Shown one piece after another: positions 15,401-21,849 of a DNA stretch of 21,849 nt. The stretch covers positions 1-21,849 of the forward strand of contig CAKRWZ010000026.1 in the NCBI GenBank assembly GCA_934418295.1. Reading direction: 5' to 3'. The stretch comes from an uncultured Mediterraneibacter sp. Its GTDB lineage: Bacteria > Bacillota > Clostridia > Lachnospirales > Lachnospiraceae. The notes under the pieces were generated by a model. The model had not been told where the DNA came from and searched no databases. It worked only from the letters and a program-made list of their open reading frames with translations. Every line of letters begins with the position of its first letter. Position 1 is the stretch's first letter. A program made the position numbers and the translations under genes.

Positions 15401-16450
15401 TTATTTCCTGTTTCTCAATTTCAACTCTATTTTCGCATCCCAAAACAGCAGCCGATACATATGCCGTTTTAGTAATTTCAGCCTGATTTTTGTAAGTGAA
15501 CATTTCATTTCCGATACATCCAGCGCTTTTATGGATTCTGCATACGGACTCGACTGTACCAATTTTTTAAATTCCTTCACAGGCTCTTTCACCGTACTGT
15601 TTTCATGAAGATAATACTTCCGTATCATCCACCAGGCCAGATAAGACACTCTGATATTGTACGTATCCCTGTAATTTTTATCTGTTTTTATCTTTGGTTC
15701 TATCTCATAATATTTCTTTAAAATTCTGGTCGTATTATCTACATGCTCCGGATAAAATTTATGTCCGATGGACATGCTGTGCTGTCTGTAATGATACAAG
15801 GGCAAATTTAAGTACAGCATGGAATGGATATATGCGCTGTACTGATAATTAAACAGCTTATCCTCGCCCTGTGCAAATTCTCTATCGAATTTTACATCAT
15901 GCGTTTCTATAATCTCTTTCCGGTATAAGTGACAGTGCGGATACCCGATTGTTGTGATATTTTTTTCTTCTGCTCCGATGGAAATCGTCCGCAACAGGCG
16001 TAATCTGATCTGATCGATCTCCTTCGCTGTATCGGTGTAAAAGGATTCTTTATAGTTACTGCATATTCTTTCTGTCTTCGGATAATTTTCATACATATTC
16101 CACACGATCAAATCCGGAGTCTTGTTTTTTACCTGCCTCATCAAAACGGAAAAGGCATCTTTTTCCAGCCAGTCATCCGAATCCACAAATGCGACCCACT
16201 CTCCCGTTATGATTTCCAGAGCTTTGTTTCTTGCGGCAGAGATCCCCTGATTTGTCTGATGGATCACACGGATGCGGTCATCCTGTTTTTCATATTGATC
16301 ACAGATCTCACCCGCAGAATTGACCGAACCATCATCGACCAATATAATTTCCAGATTTTTATAATCCTGTGTAATCAGGCTGTCCATGCATTGGCGCAGA
16401 TACTTTTCTTCTGTATTATATACCGGTATGATAACGCTTATTTTTTCCAT
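15401..16450 (-). CDS. GT2 family glycosyltransferase
   Basis: This 349-residue GT-A enzyme starts MEKISVIIPVYNTEEKYLRQ, with LVDDGSVNSAGEICDQY and AFVDSDDW (metal site) and TTIGYPHCHLYRKEI in the acceptor region. The N-terminal 100 residues are closely similar to the GT2 at 13420-14478. It lies 4 bp after the epimerase stop, so it is part of the same transcript. The C-terminal part (KLVQSSPYAESIKALDVSEM, then a Lys/Arg-rich end) is basic and may touch the membrane. Role: addition of one sugar of the repeating unit; donor unknown. Confidence 0.9.
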   Translation of the reverse strand: MEKISVIIPVYNTEEKYLRQCMDSLITQDYKNLEIILVDDGSVNSAGEICDQYEKQDDRIRVIHQTNQGISAARNKALEIITGEWVAFVDSDDWLEKDAFSVLMRQVKNKTPDLIVWNMYENYPKTERICSNYKESFYTDTAKEIDQIRLRLLRTISIGAEEKNITTIGYPHCHLYRKEIIETHDVKFDREFAQGEDKLFNYQYSAYIHSMLYLNLPLYHYRQHSMSIGHKFYPEHVDNTTRILKKYYEIEPKIKTDKNYRDTYNIRVSYLAWWMIRKYYLHENSTVKEPVKEFKKLVQSSPYAESIKALDVSEMKCSLTKIRLKLLKRHMYRLLFWDAKIELKLRNRK

Positions 16451-16454
16451 CTGC

Positions 16455-17522
16455 TTACTCTCCCATTGACATGTCTGCCATCATTCTTTCATACATTTCC
16501 TGAAGGTCCACCTCCGGTTCCCAGCCAAGCGCACACATTTTGGCATTGCTCAGCTTCATTTTCACGGAAGGTGCATACCCATATTTCAATGCCGATTCCG
16601 GGATGTCAAATACAACTTTAATCTTTCCCTTTGCAATCTTTTCTGACACCAGAGCTGCCATCTCTCGGATCTGCATATGTGTATGCTCGTTCACCACATT
16701 ATAGGCACCGCCGTTGTTTCCTTTATAGCCCAATATCAGCAACGCTTTTATCACATCCCGGGTATAGCAATAATTTCCTTCTGAAGTCCCGTCTGTATGC
16801 AACACGATATCTTGGCCTTTTATCGCACTTTTTGCGAATTGGGCGTACACTCTGTTATCATTTTCCAGCACTCCTGCGCCAAAGGTCTGTGCCAGTCTCG
16901 CAGATCGTACCGGCAGCTGATATTCCGCCGCATAAGCGTTACACAGACATTCGCAGATTCTTTTTCCTTCCGGGTAACCGCTTCTCACATTTGCCAGATC
17001 TACATAGCCTAAATCGGATTCTGTCACAGATTCCAACGACGCATCCGGACGGCCATACACCTCCATAGAGGAAATATACACCATGCCGCTTACCTGCTTT
17101 TCTCTCGCAAATTCCAGCATATTCCGCGTTCCCTGATAAGCGGTTTCAATAGTCAGCACCGGATGCTCAACCATCGTCTTGGATGCCGTCACACTGGCCG
17201 TATGGAAAATGTAATCGACAGAACCTTCATAATCTGCCGGCTCCGCGACATCCCCGATATGGAGTTCCAGGTTTTTCCTTTCCAGTAACTTTCCGTATAT
17301 TTTTTCTGCCTTTTTGCGGTTTCTCACCGCCGCAACCACCCGAATGTCACAATCTTTCAAACGGTTGACGCACAGAAATGCTTTTACCAGAAGGGAACCT
17401 ACTAACCCGGTTGCCCCTGTCACAAAGACAGTTTTCCCCCTGTAATTTTCAAATTCAACAGCGCTTTGGGCGATCATTTCCAAATCTTCCTGTTGTTTGG
17501 ATCCTTTTCTGCTCTCGCACAT
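16455..17522 (-). CDS. NAD-dependent nucleotide-sugar epimerase/dehydratase (extended SDR)
   Basis: This 355-residue extended short-chain dehydrogenase has a 30-residue N-terminal extension before the Rossmann motif VFVTGATGLVGSLL (GxxGxxG at about 36-42), Ser151/152 in YISSMEVYG, and the YxxxK catalytic pair in SGYPEGKR (Tyr183, Lys187). It follows the UDP-glucose dehydrogenase gene by 21 bp, which suggests UDP-glucuronate or a derivative as substrate, for example epimerisation to UDP-galacturonate or decarboxylation. This is inference from context; the family alone does not fix it. Start at ATG 17522 with AGCAGGG upstream; an internal Met16 is also possible. Confidence 0.87.
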   Translation of the reverse strand: MCESRKGSKQQEDLEMIAQSAVEFENYRGKTVFVTGATGLVGSLLVKAFLCVNRLKDCDIRVVAAVRNRKKAEKIYGKLLERKNLELHIGDVAEPADYEGSVDYIFHTASVTASKTMVEHPVLTIETAYQGTRNMLEFAREKQVSGMVYISSMEVYGRPDASLESVTESDLGYVDLANVRSGYPEGKRICECLCNAYAAEYQLPVRSARLAQTFGAGVLENDNRVYAQFAKSAIKGQDIVLHTDGTSEGNYCYTRDVIKALLILGYKGNNGGAYNVVNEHTHMQIREMAALVSEKIAKGKIKVVFDIPESALKYGYAPSVKMKLSNAKMCALGWEPEVDLQEMYERMMADMSMGE

Positions 17523-17543
17523 GATATTCCCTGCTCTCCCCGC

Positions 17544-18728
17544 TTAATCTCTGTAAAAAATATCTCTGGTATATACTTTCTCCCGCACGTCATCCAGCTC
17601 TACATCGTAACGGTTTGCGATGATCACATCGGCCTTTTGTTTAAAATCTGCCAGATCGTTTATTACCTGATACTTCTGAAATTCCTTTTCCCGGATCGTC
17701 GGTTCATAAATGACGATCTCCACGCCTTCGCCGCGCAATCGTTTCATGACACCTTGAATGGAGGATTGTCTGAAATTGTCAGAATTAAATTTCATCGCCA
17801 GCCGGTATACCCCGACTACCTGCGGATTTTTCTTCAGAATCTGTGATGCAACAAAATCTTTTCTGGTCCGGTTTGCCTCTACGATCGCACCCATGATCTC
17901 GTTGGGCACATCCTGATAATTGGCAAGCAGCTGTTTTGTGTCTTTCGGAAGGCAATAACCACCGTAACCAAAAGACGGGTTGTTATAGTGGGTTCCGATT
18001 CTCGGATCCAAACCAACGCCTTCTATGATCTGCCGGGTATCCAACCCTTTGATCTCCGCATAAGTATCCAGCTCATTGAAAAAGGACACCCTCAGTGCCA
18101 GATATGTGTTTGCAAACAGCTTGATCGCTTCCGCTTCTGTCGCATCTGTCAACAGAACCGGCACTTCTTTTTTGATCGCACCGCCTTTGAGCACCTCTGA
18201 AAATTCTTTTGCTTTTTCGTGAAGCTCCGGATCGCCTTTCGGCGCTCCTACCACGATCCTCGACGGATACAGATTGTCATATAACGCCTGTCCTTCCCGC
18301 AAAAATTCCGGTGAAAATAAGAAGTTGCCGATAGGATATTTTTTTGCAAGATCCTCCGTATAGCCTACCGGAATCGTTGATTTGACCACAATGGTGATCT
18401 CAGGATGCTTCGCCAGCACTTTTTGGATCACATCCTCCACAGAAGAGGTGTCAAAGTAATTTTTTTCCGGATCGTAATTGGTCGGTGTGGAAATGATTAC
18501 ATAATCCGCCCCCTCCAATTCCGGTTCCAACTCTGTTCCGCAATGCAGATCCAGTTTTTTATTTTTCAGATAATCTTCGATTTCCCGGTCTTTGATCGGG
18601 GAGCGATGATCGTTTACCATATCCGTCCGCTGTTTCATGATATCGTATGCAAATACTGTGTTGTGCTGCGCCAGAAGCACCGCATTTGAAAGCCCCACAT
18701 ATCCCATACCAGCCACTACTATTTTCAT
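17544..18728 (-). CDS. ugd: UDP-glucose 6-dehydrogenase
   Basis: This 394-residue enzyme of the UDP-glucose/GDP-mannose dehydrogenase family oxidises UDP-glucose to UDP-glucuronate with two NAD+. The N-terminal Rossmann motif is MKIVVAGMGYVGLSNAVLLA. KSTIPVGYT and FSPEFLREG are family signatures, and GYGGYCLPKDTKQL carries the catalytic Cys near 259. The C-terminal UDP-binding domain ends near YRD. Length and the GYGGYCLPKD motif fit UDP-glucose dehydrogenase best; UDP-N-acetylmannosamine dehydrogenase is less likely. The ATG overlaps the flippase stop (ATGA). It supplies an acidic sugar precursor for the glycan. Confidence 0.93.
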   Translation of the reverse strand: MKIVVAGMGYVGLSNAVLLAQHNTVFAYDIMKQRTDMVNDHRSPIKDREIEDYLKNKKLDLHCGTELEPELEGADYVIISTPTNYDPEKNYFDTSSVEDVIQKVLAKHPEITIVVKSTIPVGYTEDLAKKYPIGNFLFSPEFLREGQALYDNLYPSRIVVGAPKGDPELHEKAKEFSEVLKGGAIKKEVPVLLTDATEAEAIKLFANTYLALRVSFFNELDTYAEIKGLDTRQIIEGVGLDPRIGTHYNNPSFGYGGYCLPKDTKQLLANYQDVPNEIMGAIVEANRTRKDFVASQILKKNPQVVGVYRLAMKFNSDNFRQSSIQGVMKRLRGEGVEIVIYEPTIREKEFQKYQVINDLADFKQKADVIIANRYDVELDDVREKVYTRDIFYRD

Positions 18729-20197
18729 TGCTCTTCCCTCTTTCCTGTTCCCTTTTTTACCCGCTTTACAGCTCCCTGCACCACGGATTTTAAATAAGGA
18801 TCTTTTATCGCCAATAATATTGCAAAATAACCTGCCGCACAGATCGCCACGGTCGCCAACAAGATCACCACGGTATTATGCAGCACGCGGTCCAGAATGT
18901 ATCGGCACAAGAAAAACCAAATACTGGACGCCAGATAAATCGGGCCTCGGGCATACAGCCGATGCACCGGAAAATATTTATGGGTATAACGGAACAATAT
19001 GATAAACACCACAACTTCCGAAAAAAACGTTGCAATAGATGCCCCGTTTACGCCCCAGATCGGGATCAGCGCCGCATTGGCAATCAGATTAAAAAGCGCC
19101 CCTCCGGAAGTGGAAAGCAACACTTCCTTATCCCGCTTATAGGGAATACAGATCTGATAGGCCAGCACTCTGTTAATCGCAGCAATCACTACTTTTGCCG
19201 ATAAGATTTTCGCCGCCGTGCTTCCCGGCAAAAACTCTGCCCCACTAAACAGCAGGATCAAAATATCACTGGTACACATCATGCCAATGGCCACCGGCAT
19301 GGCAACCATCATCAAAAGATCCATGGATGACTGCATCAGCTTCTCATATTCTTTTTTTAAACCATTTCCGATATAATAGGAAACCCTCGGAAGGATCGTC
19401 GAAGAGATCGTTCCGATCAGTGTACTTACCACCGTATTGATTTTGACCGCCGCCGTGTAGATTCCCGTCGCTTTATCTCCGCTCATGGCTCCCAACATCG
19501 TTGTGTCCATGGTCATATAAATACTGGATGCGATACTGGTTCCGAAAATCAAAAAAATGGGCTTTAAATGTTTCTTATATTCCGGTGTTATCTTCTGCCG
19601 CCAGTTTACCAGCTTTCTGGAATACACCAGATTCCAGATTGCCGAACCGCCGGAGGAAATCACGGTCAAAGCCGCATACCAGCCGTAATCCTCCTTGCTC
19701 CTGACCAGCAGAAACAACAGGATCAACGAAAGAAATTGGAACAAAACCGCTCTTTTGGTGATATATGCATATTCTTCCTTTATGACAAAGAGCCATTCCA
19801 TTCCAATGGTCGTAAACACGATCGTTCCGCTGAGAATGATCAATAAGATTTTATAATTTTTAAGGATCGGCAGGCACAAGAAGATCAACAGTGCCACATA
19901 GGCGATGACCGTTGTAAGAAGATTGATATTCAGCATTTCTTTCGCAAACTTGCTGAACTTTTCTTTGTCATCCCGGATCCTCGCCCCTTCCCGGATCGCA
20001 TATGTTGCGATTCCCAAAGCCGCAAACATAGAAAAATAGGAAATGATCGAGGTCGCATAATTGACTTTTCCGATTCCTGTCGCTCCCAGCACACGGGATG
20101 CATAAGGAAACGTGATCAACGGGAAAAGGACGCTCATCAGCGTCTTGATCCCGTTCGCTATTAAGTTGATCGATATCGATTTCTGTTTTGTCTCCAT
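18725..20197 (-). CDS. Polysaccharide flippase (Wzx/PST family, MOP superfamily)
   Basis: This 490-residue integral membrane protein has about 14 hydrophobic segments. It begins METKQKSISINLIANGIKTL, followed by FPLITFPYASRVLGATGIGK, the hallmark of the polysaccharide transport (PST) family; FLPGSTAAKILSAKVVI and NAALIPIWGVNGASIATFFS are also typical. It would flip the lipid-linked repeat unit to the outer face of the membrane. The open frame reaches TTG 20203, but ATG 20197 is the better start. First gene of the operon, about 28 nt from the predicted transcription start. Ribosome site is weak (GGGA, about 11 nt away). Confidence 0.92.
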   Translation of the reverse strand: METKQKSISINLIANGIKTLMSVLFPLITFPYASRVLGATGIGKVNYATSIISYFSMFAALGIATYAIREGARIRDDKEKFSKFAKEMLNINLLTTVIAYVALLIFLCLPILKNYKILLIILSGTIVFTTIGMEWLFVIKEEYAYITKRAVLFQFLSLILLFLLVRSKEDYGWYAALTVISSGGSAIWNLVYSRKLVNWRQKITPEYKKHLKPIFLIFGTSIASSIYMTMDTTMLGAMSGDKATGIYTAAVKINTVVSTLIGTISSTILPRVSYYIGNGLKKEYEKLMQSSMDLLMMVAMPVAIGMMCTSDILILLFSGAEFLPGSTAAKILSAKVVIAAINRVLAYQICIPYKRDKEVLLSTSGGALFNLIANAALIPIWGVNGASIATFFSEVVVFIILFRYTHKYFPVHRLYARGPIYLASSIWFFLCRYILDRVLHNTVVILLATVAICAAGYFAILLAIKDPYLKSVVQGAVKRVKKGTGKREEQ

Positions 20198-20231
20198 ACC
20201 CAACTATTCCCGTCATTTTGCACTATTTTTT

Positions 20232-20260
20232 ATTATACCATTCTTTCAGAGCCGCGGCAA
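20232..20260 (-). promoter_or_regulatory. Extended -10 sigma-A promoter of the polysaccharide operon
   Basis: On the minus strand TTGCCG (20255-20260) and TATAAT (20232-20237) are 17 bp apart, and the -10 is preceded by TGG, giving the extended TGnTATAAT form. It lies just upstream of the flippase start and is the only promoter I can see serving the fifteen genes down to 5582. The rest of 20204-20354 holds no gene. I see no stem followed by a T-run that would terminate the ChW gene. Confidence 0.75.
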
Positions 20261-20354
20261 GCACGCACATTCGCGCTTCCCGGCACATGCACATCTCTTT
20301 TGTATTTCTTCACACATGCGCCAGCCCTTCCCATCGGGTCCGTTTTCTTGTTTT

Positions 20355-21849
20355 TTACTCTTCCTCGCTTTTTATAAAGGCATTTTTCGTACTTCCGGGG
20401 GCTCTGTCTCCTTTTTCCACCAAAACGATCTCGATAGCTTCCAAGCGTTTTGCCTGGCCTTCCGTTCCGGCTTCTTCTCCATTTTTTGCCCAGCCAAGCC
20501 ATCCATAGGTCTGAGAATGTACCCGATAATAGATATCATACGTTTCTTCCAGTTCCCCGGTCAGTCGTATCTGGACGGCTTCCAGCCGTTTCGCCTGACC
20601 GCTGGTGCCGCTGATCTGTCCGTTTTTCTTCCAGTCTTTTTCCCAGCCATAGGTCTGGACATGGCTGCGGTATTCAATATCTCCTGTCAGATCCGTGACC
20701 ATATTTCGGATCTGAAGGGCTTCTAACCGCTTCGCCTGGCCGCTGGTGCCGGCGGTTCCTCCGTCGTACTTATAATCCTGCCAGCCATAACTTTGCACAT
20801 GCACCCGATAGCTTAGTTTTGCTTTTCGGAAGGCATCTGATGTAGCCCCGGGTGCTGTATTTCCTTTTTTGACCAGCTTGATCTGGATCGCTTCCAACCG
20901 CTTTCCGTAGCCTTCGCTTCCGGCTTCTTCTCCGTTCTTTGCCCAATCCAGCCAGCCGAAGGTCTGCACATGCACACGGTAATAAATATCATATTGGTCT
21001 GCAATTTCCCCGGTCAGCTTGATCTTCACTGCCTCCAGCCGTTTCGCCTGACCGCTGGTTCCGGCGATCTGTCCGTTGGATTTCCAGTCTTGCCAGCCGT
21101 AAGTCTGCACATGAGCACAATAGGTGATACCACCTGCCAAATCGGTATCCGCCAACGATATTTTGATTGCTTCCAACCGCTTTGCGCTTCCGACAGTACC
21201 GGAAACCTCTCCGTCTCCGCAGGCTGCCTGCCATCCATAGCTTTGTACATGGGTCGCATAGGACAACATTTTATCTTTTGCTTTGTAAGGGATTCCCCGG
21301 TCGCCCGGTGCGTCCTCACCTTTTTTCACCAGTTTGACCTGAATGATATACAATTCTTTTGCATACCCCAAAGTTCCGGAAGTTTCTCCGTTTTCTGCCC
21401 AATCCAGCCATCCGATACCTTGTACATAAGATCGGTAATATACATCATATTGTTCTGCTAATTCTCCGGTCAGCCGGACTTTATATGCCTCCAGCCGTTT
21501 TTCCTCTCCCGGCATCCCGCTTTCTGTATTTTCACTTGTCCAGTCCAGCCATCCTACACTTTGCATATAAGCAGCATACTCAATGGTTCCGGATACTTTT
21601 TGATTGCGAAGCCGGATCTTGATCCCTTCGATCTTGCCGGTGGATATTTCTCCGGATCCAAACCCGTTCGTCACTTCCTCGGACCACTGATCCGCATAAG
21701 TGCTGTATACCACATCCGTCTTTGTCCATTCAGAAGCATCTGCCGCTGCGCTTGTCCTTGCGGAAAAGCTATGCGTCCCCGGCAAGACCGTCGCTTTCAG
21801 GTAACCTTCCTCAAACACCGTCTCTGCAGGCGTACCGTCTATATAGATC
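20355..21849 (-). CDS. ChW-repeat surface protein, C-terminal part (5' end outside the window)
   Basis: The frame is open from base 21849 to the stop at 20355-20357, about 497 residues; the GTG at 21818 is internal and the reading before it (IYIDGTPAET) continues the same protein, resembling a PEGA- or Ig-like domain. Residues from about 38 (counted from 21818) are clostridial hydrophobic W repeats with pattern YxxHVQxxGWxxWxxNGxxxG, then xxGxxxRLEAIxIxL. Eight are clear (GW near 90, 137, 196, 242, 289, 346, 392, 440) and one is degenerate (about 38-70). There is no LPXTG, SLH or membrane anchor at the C-terminus, which ends in KSEEE. ChW repeats occur in secreted clostridial and lachnospiral proteins, likely for cell-surface or polymer binding. 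The domain ahead of the repeats, and so the function, is not visible. Confidence 0.88.
   Translation of the reverse strand, partial: IYIDGTPAETVFEEGYLKATVLPGTHSFSARTSAAADASEWTKTDVVYSTYADQWSEEVTNGFGSGEISTGKIEGIKIRLRNQKVSGTIEYAAYMQSVGWLDWTSENTESGMPGEEKRLEAYKVRLTGELAEQYDVYYRSYVQGIGWLDWAENGETSGTLGYAKELYIIQVKLVKKGEDAPGDRGIPYKAKDKMLSYATHVQSYGWQAACGDGEVSGTVGSAKRLEAIKISLADTDLAGGITYCAHVQTYGWQDWKSNGQIAGTSGQAKRLEAVKIKLTGEIADQYDIYYRVHVQTFGWLDWAKNGEEAGSEGYGKRLEAIQIKLVKKGNTAPGATSDAFRKAKLSYRVHVQSYGWQDYKYDGGTAGTSGQAKRLEALQIRNMVTDLTGDIEYRSHVQTYGWEKDWKKNGQISGTSGQAKRLEAVQIRLTGELEETYDIYYRVHSQTYGWLGWAKNGEEAGTEGQAKRLEAIEIVLVEKGDRAPGSTKNAFIKSEEE
20409..21707 (-). repeat. Three tandem groups of three ChW repeats
   Basis: The nine repeats fall into three similar units of about 150 residues: 21315-21707, 20865-21266 and 20409-20816. 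In each unit the second repeat leads into LTGE(L/I)xxxYD(I/V)YYR and the third ends in LVxKGxxAPG, a linker seen only between units. GW-to-GW spacing is 46-48 residues within units and 57-59 across unit borders. Confidence 0.85.

Noticed and set aside
15375..15503. N-terminal extension of the GT2 gene at 14475
   Set aside because: The extra 43 codons overlap the preceding GT2 gene and are not GT-like; ATG 15374 has a good ribosome site and a canonical GT2 start.
20112..20726. Plus-strand frame of 204 codons spanning the flippase start, gap and ChW gene
   Set aside because: It crosses two well-supported minus-strand genes and their promoter, lacks a ribosome site and resembles no family I know.

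Overview
The window looks like a chromosomal stretch from a spore-forming (or recently spore-forming) Firmicute, most likely a Lachnospiraceae gut commensal. The reasons are a SpoIIID-family sporulation regulator, a surface protein built of ChW (clostridial hydrophobic W) repeats, AGGAGG-type ribosome binding sites, and Firmicutes-style LicD and TagD-like enzymes. This assignment is inference; no rRNA or species marker is present. Every gene I can support reads on the minus strand.

Left edge (1-911): the first part of a tyrosine integrase and a small excisionase-like gene lie in visibly A/T-rich DNA just behind the 3' end of guaA. This is the end of an integrated mobile element whose body lies outside the window to the left. 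Between it and guaA are a strong guaA terminator, a LexA-box-like palindrome touching the guaA stop codon, and short direct repeats that could be recombinase arm sites.

Housekeeping block (912-5490): guaA (GMP synthase), a MATE efflux pump, a threonine aldolase and spoIIID. guaA, the pump and the aldolase each have a good sigma-A promoter of their own. The start codon and Shine-Dalgarno of spoIIID lie inside a perfect 21-bp inverted repeat.

Surface-polysaccharide operon (5582-20197): fifteen tightly packed genes run from one extended -10 promoter at about 20232-20260. In transcription order they are a polysaccharide flippase, UDP-glucose dehydrogenase, an NAD-dependent sugar epimerase/dehydratase, three GT2 glycosyltransferases, two LicD phosphotransferases, a HisC-like PLP enzyme, a TagD-like cytidylyltransferase fused to a Gfo/Idh/MocA-type domain, an IspD/TarI-like cytidylyltransferase, an acyltransferase, a fourth GT2, a DPM1-type GT2 and a DUF2304 membrane protein. 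Together they suggest a cell-surface glycan that carries uronic-acid-derived sugar, O-acyl groups and at least one CTP-activated phospho-substituent placed by LicD. No initiating phosphoglycosyltransferase or polymerase is in the window, nor any LicA/LicB-type choline gene. The most interesting part is 8522-13416: a PLP enzyme, two unrelated CTP transferases and two LicD proteins, which may make and attach an unusual amino-alcohol or polyol phosphate. The oxidoreductase half of the fusion lacks the usual catalytic residues.

Right edge (20355-21849): the C-terminal part of a surface protein with nine ChW repeats arranged as three groups of three; its start is beyond the window. All gaps between genes are shorter than 300 bases.
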